Assembly (NCBI RefSeq): GCF_015627125.1
Contig: NZ_VTDO01000001.1
Coordinates: 248,001 to 312,000 of the forward strand
Length of the DNA: 64,000 nucleotides
From: Acinetobacter rathckeae
GTDB taxonomy: Bacteria > Pseudomonadota > Gammaproteobacteria > Pseudomonadales > Moraxellaceae
Reading direction: 5' to 3'
Of the stretch, positions 55,383 through 64,000 are shown in pieces. A model generated the notes under the pieces. That model did no database searches. It worked only from the letters and a program-made list of their open reading frames with translations, and was not told the DNA's origin. Numbering within the stretch: position 1 is the stretch's first letter; each line of letters begins with the position of its first letter. A program made the position numbers and the translations under genes.

Positions 55383-57083
55383 ATGTTGCACTATCAAATA
55401 GCATTTGACGATTATAAACAGCATCTTATTCAGGTGTCGTTTACTTTTTTAGCACAACCTGAGCAAGTGCTGTGGTTGCCAACATGGATTCCAGGGAGTT
55501 ATCTGATTCGTGAGTTTGCCAAGCATGTTGAGTCAGTTCGTGCTCAGACCGTTGCAGGGCAGGCTGTACCGCTTGAAAAGTTTGAAAAAAATAAGTGGCG
55601 AGTACATTTAGCACAGGCACAAGAAATTACGGTGTCGTATCAGGTGTATGCTTATGATTTATCTGTACGTGGTGCATATGTCGACCAAAGTTTATTGTAT
55701 GTAAACCCTTCATGTGTGTGTTTGGGGGTGTTGGGTGAAGAGCAACAGGCGTGCCAAGTAGATATTAAATTGCCTCAAGCTTTAACGCACTTTACCATTG
55801 CCACAGGGCTAAAACATACCAGCGATCAAACAGGGCATTACACATTGCATGCAGATAATTACATGCAATTGATTGATAGTCCTTTTGAGTGTGCTGTGCA
55901 AGATAGATTTACTTTTGATGCAGAAGGGATTGCACATACATTTACCATTTCAGGCAAACATCAAGCGAACTTACAGCGTTTAAAAACAGATCTTATAAAA
56001 ATTTGTGAAACTGAAATACAAATGTTTGGGCATGCACCGTTTAATGACTATGTGTTTATGACCATGGCTACAGCCAATCATTATGGTGGGCTTGAGCATC
56101 CTAATTCGACCAGTTTAATTGCACCAAGAACTGATTTTCCAGTGGCTGATGAAAAAGATGAACCATCCGCGAACTATCAGCGTTATTTAGGTTTATGTAG
56201 TCATGAGTATTTTCACTCATGGTTAGTGAAATGTATTCGACCTGAAGTATTGGCAAACTACAATTTGCATCAAGAAAGTTATACATCGCTACTTTGGATT
56301 TTTGAAGGTTTTACCTCGTATTACGATGACTTAATTTTGTTGCGTAGTGGTGTGGTTTCTCAAGAGAGTTATTTAACGTTGCTGAAAGCACAAATTGACC
56401 GCTATTTGCAAAATGCAGGGCGTCAGGTGCAATCTGTTGCTGAGTCAAGTTTTGATACATGGATTAAGTTTTATCGCCCTGATGAAAATACTAATAATGC
56501 AGGCACAAGTTATTATAACAAAGGGGCTTTAGTCGCTTTATGTATTGATTTGAGCTTAAAGCTTGAAGGGTCTAGCTTAGATGAAGTGATGCGACAACTG
56601 TATCAGAATGCACAGCAGGGGCAACAAGTGCATGAACAGACCATTTTACAATGCTGTGAAGCTTTAACCAAAACAGATTGGAAACAACGTTTAGACACAT
56701 GGGTCAATTCAACTCAAGAGTTACCACTGGCTGAGTTATTAACACAGTTTGGTGTAGATTTTGAATTAGAGCAGAAACAATCATTACCTTTGGGCATGAA
56801 AGTGCAAGAGAAGCCAGAGGGTGTATTGGTGCAACAGGTTCGCCGTGACAGTGTGGCGGCTCAAGCAGGTGTGTCTGCACATGATGTCGTGATTGCAATT
56901 GATCATTTAAAAGCGACTGAAAAGTTGTTGGCATACTATAGCGAGCAGCAAAAAGCGGTGACTTTACATGTTTTCCGCCGTGATGAGTTACTGACATTAC
57001 AGGTGAATAGTGCAGATCTAAAACTCGATACAGTGAAATTGACTGTCCAAAATGCAGAAAAAGCCGAAGCGTGGTTAGGTTAG
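55383..57083 (+). CDS. M61-family aminopeptidase with PDZ domain
   Basis: A 566-residue zinc peptidase of the glycyl-aminopeptidase (M61) family. The zinc motif HEYFH (His274-His278) is followed by the Glu in WIFEGFTSYYDD. The N-terminal beta domain has TWIPGSYLIREFAKH. A C-terminal PDZ domain (residues about 470-545) contains VRRDSVAAQAGVSAHDVVIA. No signal peptide is visible, so it is cytosolic. It is divergent from the D,D-carboxypeptidase gene and ends at a strong terminator. Confidence 0.92.
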   Translation: MLHYQIAFDDYKQHLIQVSFTFLAQPEQVLWLPTWIPGSYLIREFAKHVESVRAQTVAGQAVPLEKFEKNKWRVHLAQAQEITVSYQVYAYDLSVRGAYVDQSLLYVNPSCVCLGVLGEEQQACQVDIKLPQALTHFTIATGLKHTSDQTGHYTLHADNYMQLIDSPFECAVQDRFTFDAEGIAHTFTISGKHQANLQRLKTDLIKICETEIQMFGHAPFNDYVFMTMATANHYGGLEHPNSTSLIAPRTDFPVADEKDEPSANYQRYLGLCSHEYFHSWLVKCIRPEVLANYNLHQESYTSLLWIFEGFTSYYDDLILLRSGVVSQESYLTLLKAQIDRYLQNAGRQVQSVAESSFDTWIKFYRPDENTNNAGTSYYNKGALVALCIDLSLKLEGSSLDEVMRQLYQNAQQGQQVHEQTILQCCEALTKTDWKQRLDTWVNSTQELPLAELLTQFGVDFELEQKQSLPLGMKVQEKPEGVLVQQVRRDSVAAQAGVSAHDVVIAIDHLKATEKLLAYYSEQQKAVTLHVFRRDELLTLQVNSADLKLDTVKLTVQNAEKAEAWLG

Positions 57084-57102
57084 TACCTATAAAATACAAA
57101 AT

Positions 57103-57136
57103 AAAAAAGGAGGGCAATTTATTGCCCTCCTTTTTT
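57103..57136. terminator. bidirectional terminator, M61 gene and rluE
   Basis: AAAAAAGGAGGGCAA (57103-57117) pairs perfectly with its complement (57122-57136) around TTTA. It lies between converging genes. Confidence 0.92.
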
Positions 57137-57152
57137 AGATCATTTTTTAATA

Positions 57153-57926
57153 CTAGCGAGTACGTCGACCACGGCCTTTTTTCAAATTTGGGCGAGTTGT
57201 ACCATTGGTAATACGGCGAGGGCGTACTGCATCTGTTTTAAAAATTTCCACCAATACCTTGTCACGTTTTTTATCTTGCTTCTTAGTTTTTTTGTCTACA
57301 TGACCTGTTTTTGGTTTTGAGGCAAAAAATTTCTTTGGCGTTTCTACATGTTCCAAGATTTTTTTAAATTCAGGAATGAGTAACGGTTCAATAGCGCGCG
57401 TTTCACCCACTTTAAGGCCTAGCTCAATTAAGTTAATTGGCCCGACCTGTGTGCGAATTAAACGAAGGGTTGGGTAGCCGACAGCCGAGGTCATACGGCG
57501 AACTTGTCTATTTCGACCTTCCATAATCTTAATTTCTAACCATGTGGTTGGAATATTTGCACGGTAGCGAATGGGTGGTGTTCTTTCCCATAACCATTTT
57601 GGTTCGTCTACAATTTTCACCAACGCAGGTAAAGTCATACCATCGTTCAGTTCTACACCGTTGCACAGTTGCTTTACGGCAGCAGCATCTACTGCACCAT
57701 CAACTTGGGCTAAATAGGTTTTATATTGCTTTTTTTTAGGGCTAGTAAGGTATTGGTTTAGTCCACCATGATCAGTTAAGATCAGTAAGCCTTCAGAATC
57801 ACGATCTAAACGACCTGAAACACGTAACTCAGTATCATGAATATACTCAGCTAAAGTGGTGTGTTGTGCTTCTTCTCTAAATTGAGAAAGCACATTAAAA
57901 GGTTTGTTGAGTATGGTAATTTTCAT
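57153..57926 (-). CDS. rluE: 23S rRNA pseudouridine synthase E
   Basis: Makes pseudouridine 2457 in 23S rRNA. The 257-residue protein has LNKPFNVLSQF at the start, the catalytic GRLDRDSEGLLILT, the RluE-type ERTPPIRYRANIPTTWL and GRNRQVRRMT. It lacks an S4 domain. The C-terminal 65 residues form a very basic Lys/Arg-rich tail not found in E. coli RluE, which instead has a basic N-terminal extension. It is divergent from icd, the same adjacency as in E. coli. Confidence 0.92.
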   Translation of the reverse strand: MKITILNKPFNVLSQFREEAQHTTLAEYIHDTELRVSGRLDRDSEGLLILTDHGGLNQYLTSPKKKQYKTYLAQVDGAVDAAAVKQLCNGVELNDGMTLPALVKIVDEPKWLWERTPPIRYRANIPTTWLEIKIMEGRNRQVRRMTSAVGYPTLRLIRTQVGPINLIELGLKVGETRAIEPLLIPEFKKILEHVETPKKFFASKPKTGHVDKKTKKQDKKRDKVLVEIFKTDAVRPRRITNGTTRPNLKKGRGRRTR

Positions 57927-58101
57927 GAAAGTATCTGCTTTTACGTGTCTCGTGTATATTGATTTTTTAAATGTAGATTATTTCCAACAGAAATGACGCA
58001 TTGCATCGATTTACTTTAGAATGAAGTCGCATTTAAAAAAATGAAAAATTGTCATAAAGACAATCATGTAAGTTCGCTAAAGATAAAAGGGAGCCTGTAA
58101 A

Positions 58102-59355
58102 ATGGGTTACGACAAGATTGTTGCACCAACACAAGGTGAAAAGATTACCGTTAATACAGATCTATCATGGAATGTGCCAAACCACCCCATTATTCCTTTC
58201 ATTGAAGGAGATGGAATTGGTATAGATATTACGCCAGCGATGAAAGATGTTGTAAATGCAGCAGTAGAAAAAGCCTATGGTGGTGAACGTGCTATCGAAT
58301 GGTTAGAATTATACTGTGGCGAAAAGGCAAATGCTACCTATGGTACATATATGCCTGAAGAAACATTTAAAGCAATTCGTGAATATGTGGTGGCAATTAA
58401 AGGCCCACTGACCACACCTGTAGGTGGTGGTATGCGTTCACTGAATGTCGCATTACGCCAAGAGCTTGATTTATATGTATGTTCACGCCCTGTGCGTTGG
58501 TTTGAAGGTGTACCATCACCTGTGAAGCACCCTGAACAAACAGATATGGTTATTTTTAGAGAAAACTCAGAAGATATTTATGCAGGTATTGAATGGGCTG
58601 CAGATTCTGACGAAGCGAAAAAAGTGATTAAGTTTTTGCAAGAAGAAATGGGTGTTAAAAAAATTCGTTTTCCTGAAGGCTGTGGTATTGGGGTTAAGCC
58701 TGTATCTAAGCAAGGAACAGAGCGTTTAGTTCGCAAAGCCATTCAGTTTGCCATTGATAATGACAAGCCATCAGTGACTTTAGTTCACAAAGGCAACATT
58801 ATGAAGTATACCGAAGGTGCATTTAAAGCATGGGGGTATGAGCTGGCTGTCAACGAATTTGGTGGTGAGCTGATTGATGGTGGCCCATGGGTAAGCATTA
58901 AAAACCCAAAAACGGGTGGTGATATTGTCATTAAGGATGTGATTGCAGATGCATTTTTACAGCAAATCTTAATGCGCCCTGCAGAATATTCAGTGATTGC
59001 GACCCTAAACTTAAATGGTGACTACGTATCTGATGCCTTAGCTGCTCAAGTGGGGGGTATTGGTATTGCACCGGGTGCAAATATTGGTGATGCGGTTTCT
59101 GTGTACGAAGCAACGCATGGTACTGCACCAAAATATGCAGGCCAAGATAAAGTGAACCCAGGTTCAATTATTCTTTCTGCTGAAATGATGTTACGTGATA
59201 TGGGTTGGACAGAAGCAGCAGACCTGATTATACAAGGGGTCTCTGGTGCAATTACGGCTAAAACCGTGACCTATGACTTTGAGCGTTTAATGGACGGTGC
59301 AACACTGCTGAGCTGTTCTGATTTTGGTAAAGCCATTATTAAACACATGAATTAA
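58102..59355 (+). CDS. icd: NADP-dependent isocitrate dehydrogenase
   Basis: TCA-cycle enzyme that oxidises isocitrate to 2-oxoglutarate. The 417-residue homodimeric type is nearly identical in layout to E. coli Icd: [37 protein letters not shown] (with the regulatory Ser), [13 protein letters not shown], and the NADP-binding [20 protein letters not shown] precedes the ATG. The TAGAAT -10-like hexamer at 58017-58022 may be its promoter. A terminator follows, so it is a single-gene unit. Confidence 0.97.
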   Translation: MGYDKIVAPTQGEKITVNTDLSWNVPNHPIIPFIEGDGIGIDITPAMKDVVNAAVEKAYGGERAIEWLELYCGEKANATYGTYMPEETFKAIREYVVAIKGPLTTPVGGGMRSLNVALRQELDLYVCSRPVRWFEGVPSPVKHPEQTDMVIFRENSEDIYAGIEWAADSDEAKKVIKFLQEEMGVKKIRFPEGCGIGVKPVSKQGTERLVRKAIQFAIDNDKPSVTLVHKGNIMKYTEGAFKAWGYELAVNEFGGELIDGGPWVSIKNPKTGGDIVIKDVIADAFLQQILMRPAEYSVIATLNLNGDYVSDALAAQVGGIGIAPGANIGDAVSVYEATHGTAPKYAGQDKVNPGSIILSAEMMLRDMGWTEAADLIIQGVSGAITAKTVTYDFERLMDGATLLSCSDFGKAIIKHMN

Positions 59356-59368
59356 TCTGCGATGTTTT

Positions 59369-59396
59369 AAAAGCCTTACTTTATGTAGGGCTTTTT
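59369..59396 (+). terminator. terminator of icd
   Basis: AAAAGCCTTAC (59369-59379) pairs with GTAGGGCTTTT (59385-59395) over 11 positions with one T-G pair, and Ts continue. Confidence 0.85.
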
Positions 59397-59510
59397 TATA
59401 TATAAATGTATGATGTAGAAATAAAAAAATATTCTAAGTGAAATTGTATCTCATTTTTAAAAAATCACTTTAAGTTATTTATAATCCCCGCCAATAGAAA
59501 AACTTAAATT

Positions 59511-59520
59511 GCCTTAAGGC
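59511..59520. promoter_or_regulatory. palindrome in the tcyP leader
   Basis: GCCTTAAGGC is a perfect 10-bp palindrome four bases before the ribosome-binding site GGAG of tcyP. It could be an operator or a short mRNA stem. A TATAAT at 59480-59485 lies just upstream. Confidence 0.35.
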
Positions 59521-59535
59521 ATTGGAGATGAATAT

Positions 59536-60936
59536 ATGAATCTACCTTTAATGATTAATATTGTGATTTTTGTCGCTTTATTATTGCTCTTGGCAAGGCT
59601 AAGTAAACAGTCATGGAGTTTATCTAAAAAAGTATTGATGGGTTTAGGCCTTGGTGTGGGTTTTGGGTTAGGTTTACAGTGGGTCTATGGGGCATCAAAC
59701 CCTGTACTAGCGGAGTCTATTACTTGGTTTAATATTGTGGGTAATGGTTATGTGAAACTATTACAAATGATTGTTATGCCTTTGGTCTTTATCTCTATTT
59801 TAAGTGCAGTGGCAAAACTACATACAGCCACATCGGCTTTGGGGAAAATGAGTTTTCTCAGTATTGGTACGCTATTGGTGACCACTGCGATTGCTGCATT
59901 GGTTGCGGTGGGCGTAACGCAACTTTTCGGCCTAACTGCCAATGGTTTGGTGCAAGGTGCAGCTGAAACAGCCCGTTTAACCGCCATACAAACCGATTAT
60001 GCAGGTAAGGTGACTGGCTTAAATGTACCTCAGTTTATTTTATCGTTTATACCGACCAATCCCTTTGCTGAATTAACAGGTGCAAAACCAACATCTATTA
60101 TTAGTGTGGTTATTTTTGCTGTGCTACTTGGTTTGGCGGCATTGCAACTGGCTAAAGATAATTCTGAAAAAGGGCGTTCAGTGTTAGATGCCGTAGATAC
60201 GCTACAGCTTTGGGTAATGCGACTGGTTCGTTTAGTTATGAAGCTCACGCCGTATGGTGTTTTAGCACTGATGGTAAAAGTGGTTGCAGGTGCGAACTTA
60301 AGCGATATTTTAAAACTAGGTGGTTTTTTAGTTGCTTCTTATGTGGGCATTGCTATTATGTTTTTAGTACATGGTTTAATTTTGGCAGGGGTGGGCGTTA
60401 GTCCTAAACTGTTCTTTAAAAAAGTGTGGCCTGTACTGACTTTCGCGTTTACTAGTCGCTCTAGTGCTGCAACCATTCCTTTAAATATAGAAGCACAAAC
60501 ACGTCGTTTAGGTGTTCCAGAGTCAATTGCAAGTTTTTCTGCTTCATTTGGTACAACGATTGGACAAAATGGTTGTGCAGGTTTATATCCTGCCATGCTT
60601 GCTGTGATGATTGCACCGACAATGGGGGTGAATCCGCTTGACCCAATGTGGATTCTAACACTTGTGGGTGTGGTGACATTAAGTTCTATTGGTGTGGCTG
60701 GTGTAGGTGGTGGAGCAACTTTTGCAGCACTTATTGTATTACCAACCCTTGGTTTTCCTGTAACCCTAGCTGCACTGTTAATTTCAATTGAACCTTTAAT
60801 TGATATGGGGCGTACTGCACTGAATGTGAGTGGTTCAATGACAGCAGGAACGGTCACAAGTCAGCTCATGGGGCAGACAGATGTAGAACGCTTAAAACAA
60901 AACCAAGATGAACAGCCGATTCATCATCAATCTTGA
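59536..60936 (+). CDS. tcyP: L-cystine:proton/sodium symporter TcyP
   Basis: A 466-residue inner-membrane transporter of the dicarboxylate/amino-acid:cation symporter family. It matches E. coli TcyP/YdjN along its length: [63 protein letters not shown] and [13 protein letters not shown]. It imports cystine. GGAG lies eight bases before the ATG. The PhzF gene begins nine bases after its stop, so the two are probably cotranscribed. Confidence 0.94.
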   Translation: MNLPLMINIVIFVALLLLLARLSKQSWSLSKKVLMGLGLGVGFGLGLQWVYGASNPVLAESITWFNIVGNGYVKLLQMIVMPLVFISILSAVAKLHTATSALGKMSFLSIGTLLVTTAIAALVAVGVTQLFGLTANGLVQGAAETARLTAIQTDYAGKVTGLNVPQFILSFIPTNPFAELTGAKPTSIISVVIFAVLLGLAALQLAKDNSEKGRSVLDAVDTLQLWVMRLVRLVMKLTPYGVLALMVKVVAGANLSDILKLGGFLVASYVGIAIMFLVHGLILAGVGVSPKLFFKKVWPVLTFAFTSRSSAATIPLNIEAQTRRLGVPESIASFSASFGTTIGQNGCAGLYPAMLAVMIAPTMGVNPLDPMWILTLVGVVTLSSIGVAGVGGGATFAALIVLPTLGFPVTLAALLISIEPLIDMGRTALNVSGSMTAGTVTSQLMGQTDVERLKQNQDEQPIHHQS

Positions 60937-60944
60937 GAAAAATA

Positions 60945-61769
60945 ATGTTAAAAATGTACCAAGTCGATGCGTTTACCCAAGATTTATTTAAAGGTAACTC
61001 TGCTGCTGTAATTATTTTAGATGAGTGGCTTGATGAGTCACTCATGCAAAATATTGCATTAGAAAATAACTTGTCTGAAACTGCTTTTTTAAAAGCAAAT
61101 GCAGATGAGAGCTACCATATTCGTTGGTTCACTCCAACGGATGAAGTGGCATTTTGTGGTCATGCGACATTAGCCAGTGCATTTATTTTATTTAAAGAGA
61201 ATATTCATTTAAAGCAACTACATTTTACCACCAATCAAGTCGGTGATTTTTATATTCAGCAACAGTCTGATGGTTTGATTGAGATGGAGTTTCCTATACG
61301 TATGCCAACAGTACTTGAGGAAATTCCACAGGGTTTGGTCGAGGCTTTAGGTACGCCGTTTAAAGCATTGTATGTAAATGACCAAGCCTATGTGGTGGAG
61401 TATGAGCATGCTGAGCAAGTTTTAGAGCTACAACCTGATTTTCTTCAGTTGAAGACAGTATGTTTAAATGCCAAAGTGAAGGATGGAAACACGAAAGATG
61501 TGGTGATTACTGCACCAAGTGATCAAGCAGAATATAACTTTATTAGTCGTTATTTTGCACCTGCCATAGGGGTACATGAAGACCCTGTAACAGGTTCTAT
61601 TCATACAGCCCTTGCACCATTTTGGTCGCAACGTTTTAATAAACCTGAGTTAGTGGCATATCAAGCATCTACACGTGGTGGAGTACTTTACTGTAAACAG
61701 TTGTCTGCACAACGTATGCAAGTTTCAGGGTATGCAAAGCTTTATATGGTGGCAGAAATTTTTGTGTAG
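60945..61769 (+). CDS. PhzF-family isomerase
   Basis: A 274-residue protein of the PhzF/DapF-like fold. The family start YQVDAFTQDLFKGNSAAV is near residue 4, with the catalytic Glu in NNLSETAF. The second half has RYFAPAIGVHEDPVTGS. Most relatives are of unknown function (YddE type); PhzF itself isomerises a phenazine precursor, but no phenazine genes are present. The ATG at 60945 is preferred; 60954 is possible. It follows tcyP and ends at a terminator. Confidence 0.88.
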   Translation: MLKMYQVDAFTQDLFKGNSAAVIILDEWLDESLMQNIALENNLSETAFLKANADESYHIRWFTPTDEVAFCGHATLASAFILFKENIHLKQLHFTTNQVGDFYIQQQSDGLIEMEFPIRMPTVLEEIPQGLVEALGTPFKALYVNDQAYVVEYEHAEQVLELQPDFLQLKTVCLNAKVKDGNTKDVVITAPSDQAEYNFISRYFAPAIGVHEDPVTGSIHTALAPFWSQRFNKPELVAYQASTRGGVLYCKQLSAQRMQVSGYAKLYMVAEIFV

Positions 61770-61790
61770 TTTGACAACAAAAACTTTGTG

Positions 61791-61835
61791 AAAATATGGC
61801 TAAATATCGTTGCTAGGTATTTGGCCATATTTTTT
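61791..61835 (+). terminator. terminator after the PhzF gene
   Basis: A 16-bp stem (61791-61806 with 61818-61833, one T-G pair) encloses an 11-base loop and ends in a T-run. Confidence 0.88.
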
Positions 61836-61866
61836 AATCTATTTTATGGGTTAAAGAGAAAATGCT

Positions 61867-62346
61867 ATGCACATAGATATTTTGAATCATCCAATTTTAC
61901 TCAGAAAAAATAAGGATTTTGCAAAAAGCAGACAAGTTTTGTTTGATTTAATCAACTCAGGTGAATTGAGTGGTGCGATATATTTAAATATAGCATGGGC
62001 GTATGATAATGAAGGTCTAGAACAAGAGGCACTTGAGTATTATAAAAAAGCACTCCAAGAAAAACTCTCGCTAAATGATACATTCGAAGCAACTTTTGGT
62101 TTGGCATGTACTTACAGTAGCCTTGGTGAATATAATCAAGCAGAATTAATTTTTATTGAGTTGCATAAAAGCTATCCGTTGGCTACAGAGGTCATTCCGT
62201 TTTATGCATTATGTTTAAATGCACTGCATAAAAAAGATGAAGCATTACAACTCTTGTTTAATCTGATAATAGATCATCCTCCAACGAAAGAAATCTTCGC
62301 TTACAAGCCTGCAATGACTCAATATATACGTGAGTTAGAATGTTGA
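61867..62346 (+). CDS. small TPR-repeat protein
   Basis: A 159-residue soluble helical protein with about three tetratricopeptide-like repeats: IYLNIAWAYDNEGLEQEALEYYKKAL (in parts, residues 38-62), FGLACTYSSLGEYNQAELIF and PFYALCLNALHKKDEALQLL. No signal peptide is present. It resembles Bacillus-type tetratrico-peptide adaptor proteins, but no partner is indicated. It has its own unit after the PhzF terminator and is followed by decayed sequence. Confidence 0.8.
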   Translation: MHIDILNHPILLRKNKDFAKSRQVLFDLINSGELSGAIYLNIAWAYDNEGLEQEALEYYKKALQEKLSLNDTFEATFGLACTYSSLGEYNQAELIFIELHKSYPLATEVIPFYALCLNALHKKDEALQLLFNLIIDHPPTKEIFAYKPAMTQYIRELEC

Positions 62347-62412
62347 TGAGAATAAGAGATCTATTTTGAGTTTTAGCTTGCATCTGATTTAAGTGTTTTT
62401 ATGGTATTTCAT

Positions 62413-62463
62413 TCATTCGAAATGTGAAATAAAAAAGCCAAGAATCCAAGCGAAATGCTACAA
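62413..62463 (-). pseudogene. cydX: relic of cydX (small subunit of cytochrome bd oxidase)
   Basis: Directly after the cydB relic, a good ribosome-binding sequence AGGAGAAGGA precedes TTG TAG, where an intact cydX has ATG TGG. The next codons read HFAWILG, the typical CydX core, and then leave the frame in a run of Ts. MNEIP in another frame may be the old C-terminus. The start codon is lost and the second codon is a stop, so no protein can be made. CydX normally has about 30-40 residues. Confidence 0.75.
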
Positions 62464-62489
62464 ATTCCTTCTCCTGATATCTTCTTTAT

Positions 62490-62880
62490 TTAGTACAAAC
62501 TGTGAGTATTATCTTGGATGTGTTTATTGGTAATTACACCCCACATTTTGTAGTAACACCATGTGGTATAAGACAAAATAATGGGTACAAAAATACATGC
62601 TTTTACTGTCATGACAGTTAATGTTTTTTACTTGATACCGCATCCCACATGGTTAAACTGACTGTTGGATTAATGCTTGATGGCATAAGCAATGGGAATA
62701 ATGCAAAGCCTATGGTTAAAATTGTGCCAGTAACAGCCAGCGTTGTACCTATAAAGGTCAGTCCTACTTTATTTTTTACCACCACCAATAATCACAATGA
62801 GAGCACCTAAAATGGCGATCAGCGGTTAGACAGCTTTTCTTGTGGGCTCATTTTTAGGTCCTTTATCGGAATAACCTAAA
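62490..62880 (-). pseudogene. cydB: relic of cydB (3' part of cytochrome bd oxidase subunit II)
   Basis: Minus-strand translation, changing frame at lesions, gives stretches typical of the CydB C-terminus: FALFPLLMPSSINPTVSL, TMWDAVSSKK, LTVMTVKACIFVPIIL, YTTWCYYKMWGVITNKH and the ending DNTHSLY followed by a stop (62490-62492). Lesions seen: an in-frame TAA at 62826-62828, an indel in the A-run 62772-62777, and one A lost in the run 62624-62629. Codons between the KAV and PLIAI parts seem deleted. The N-terminal two thirds and cydA are absent; they would have lain at higher coordinates. Confidence 0.85.
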
Positions 62881-63298
62881 TAGCATATTTTTAATACTTA
62901 TAATACATAGCTTGGTTACATATTTAAATCGTTTGGTCTATTTTAAAAATAAATAGGGTTATTCTGTTTTGATAGAATCATATTTTATATATTTAAAAAC
63001 AAATATTTATATTTAATTGTTTTTTCTGTTTGAGGTTTTTAATTCTTGTTTTTTTTAAAAATTTTGTCAAAAAAAACAATCAAATTTATCGGGTTTATTT
63101 TGAATAATTTACATAAGTTAATCATATTGAAATATTTTTTGTATAGCTTGAGAAAGTTGAAAACAAATGAGGATACTTAACTTAGCGAAGTTTTTTATTA
63201 GAAATACATCTATTAAGATGATTCGTCTTAACCTTTCTATGTCGCTTATTGCTTTTTTTAAAAGCAAATAGGCAAGACCTTTTTGTACCTGTTCATTT
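62881..63298. other. AT-rich stretch without genes
   Basis: About 420 bases of very AT-rich sequence between the cydB relic and the Pho box. No reading frame of useful length and no recognisable cydA sequence is seen on either strand. It is probably decayed remains of the bd oxidase locus plus the upstream region of the phosphate transporter gene. Confidence 0.6.
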
Positions 63299-63320
63299 TT
63301 GTCATATAACTGTCATAATT
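63299..63320 (+). promoter_or_regulatory. Pho box upstream of the PiT transporter gene
   Basis: TTGTCAT, ATAA, CTGTCAT, AATT reads as two 7-base PhoB half-sites separated by four bases and followed by an AT tetrad, the standard 22-base Pho box. It lies 46 bases before the transporter ATG, where PhoB would sit in place of a -35 element. Regulation by phosphate limitation is inferred from the site and the gene's function. Confidence 0.75.
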
Positions 63321-63366
63321 AGGGTGAACAATATGCCCATCTTATAGAGTCTATTATTTTGGCCGT

Positions 63367-64000
63367 ATGAATCAGCAAAAAACATCTCAAGACAGCACGA
63401 CCCCATTGGCATCAGATTTGCCAAAAAATGTAAATGTCCCAACGCCAAAGTTTTTTAAGCCTGTATTTTTAACGATCGTGATTGCAACCCTGATTTATAT
63501 TGGTTTTCAGTTACACAGCGACCTTTCAAGTGTGCCACCACTCAGTTTGTATTCAGTTATTTTACTCTCTACAGCTTTATTTATTGCGCTTGGTTTTGAG
63601 TTTGTAAATGGTTTTCATGATACGGCCAATGCTGTTGCAACAGTCATTTATACCAATGCATTGCCTGCACCTGTTGCAGTGATGTGGGCTGGTTTTTGTA
63701 ACTTCCTTGGTGTGTTGTTGGCCAGCGGTGCAGTAGCTTATGGCATTATTGCTTTATTGCCTGTTGAAATGATTATGAATGTGGGGACAGGTGCTGGTTT
63801 TGCCATGGTTTTTGCATTATTAATTGCAGCTATACTCTGGAATTTAGGGACATGGTTTTTTGGTATACCTGCATCAAGCTCACATACTATGATTGGTTCG
63901 ATCTTGGGTGTTGGGATCATGAACTACCTTATTAATGCAGCTGCAAATGTACAAAGCAGTGGTATTGATATGGAACAGGTCATTAAAGTTGGTAAGGCTT
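63367..64000 (+). CDS. PiT-family inorganic phosphate transporter (5' part)
   Basis: The reading frame runs from the ATG at 63367 to the end of the window without a stop, so the gene is cut off after about 211 codons; family members have about 480-530. A hydrophilic N-terminus of about 30 residues precedes membrane segments. The PiT signature GFEFVNGFHDTANAVATVIY is near residue 80, and GIPASSSHTMIGSILGVG is the conserved loop near 165. It should be a phosphate:cation symporter in the inner membrane. A Pho box precedes it. Confidence 0.92.
   Translation, partial: MNQQKTSQDSTTPLASDLPKNVNVPTPKFFKPVFLTIVIATLIYIGFQLHSDLSSVPPLSLYSVILLSTALFIALGFEFVNGFHDTANAVATVIYTNALPAPVAVMWAGFCNFLGVLLASGAVAYGIIALLPVEMIMNVGTGAGFAMVFALLIAAILWNLGTWFFGIPASSSHTMIGSILGVGIMNYLINAAANVQSSGIDMEQVIKVGKA

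Noticed and set aside
60339..60857. 172-codon ORF antisense to tcyP
   Set aside because: It is a shadow of the third-position pattern of a clearly recognised transporter gene, has no family resemblance and no ribosome-binding site.
62828..62852. Short ORF MSPQEKLSNR at the 5' side of the cydB relic
   Set aside because: The same bases read in another frame give GPKNEPTRKAV, which fits the CydB context better, so the ten-codon ORF is probably chance.
62941..62980. FNR/Anr-like box TTGATAGAATCA near the bd oxidase relic
   Set aside because: The half-sites are three bases apart instead of four and the right half is imperfect, so it is too weak to call.

Overview
The window looks like chromosomal DNA of a gamma-proteobacterium of the Moraxellaceae, most probably Acinetobacter. 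The evidence is the low GC content, the gene content and order (hemA, dnaG, bamD, rluD, pgeF; coaD, ferredoxin, rnpB, tRNA-Met; thiE, hemL), a BamD with a long C-terminal tail and a DesT/DesC/DesB-like desaturase set. The species cannot be told from the sequence alone. I saw no insertion sequence, prophage or CRISPR array.

Layout. 1-7 kb is housekeeping: hemA, a small unknown gene, dnaG, bamD, rluD, pgeF. 7.1-11.2 kb holds an AT-rich two-gene McrBC-type (type IV) restriction module. Its McrB-like ATPase carries two internal duplications. 11.2-13.2 kb has smpB, coaD, a 2[4Fe-4S] ferredoxin, RNase P RNA and tRNA-Met. 13.2-21 kb contains a DeoR regulator, an AGXT2L/ETNPPL-type class III PLP enzyme, a LysE-type exporter, an alpha/beta hydrolase, an AraC regulator, an APH-fold kinase and an ethanolamine-type permease. 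Kinase, PLP enzyme and permease together suggest a cobalamin-independent ethanolamine route: uptake, phosphorylation, then lysis of phosphoethanolamine. 21-24 kb has a DUF481 outer-membrane protein, a patatin-like protein and a thioesterase. 24-28 kb is a pgaBCD exopolysaccharide operon without pgaA in the window. 28-33.5 kb has an acyltransferase, pnuC, a DUF421 protein, an unknown protein, a CYTH-CHAD protein and OmpW. 33.7-39.5 kb has thiE, hemL, a pseudouridine synthase and rapA. 39.5-43.7 kb has an AI-2E family membrane protein and a TetR-controlled fatty-acid desaturase system. 43.8-57 kb is mixed metabolism and envelope: pepD, an S66 peptidase with a disturbed 5' end, a phytase-like lipoprotein, a YitT protein, a hydrolase, yaaA, phrB, slyD, ndh, a D,D-carboxypeptidase and an M61 peptidase. 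57-62.3 kb has rluE and icd (divergent), tcyP, a PhzF protein and a TPR protein.

The end of the window is the least ordinary part. Between 62.4 and 62.9 kb the minus strand carries a decayed 3' end of cydB followed by a decayed cydX, the remains of a cytochrome bd oxidase locus. After an AT-rich stretch comes a good Pho box (63299-63320) and the 5' part of a PiT phosphate transporter that runs off the window.

The points most worth checking are the kinase/phospho-lyase/permease cluster with an 18-bp-periodic repeat array in front of the PLP-enzyme gene, the twice-duplicated McrB-like protein, the cydBX relic, the missing pgaA, the repeated C-terminal motif in BamD, and the start-codon problem of the S66 peptidase. 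All calls come from reading the sequence and from family knowledge. No database search was run.
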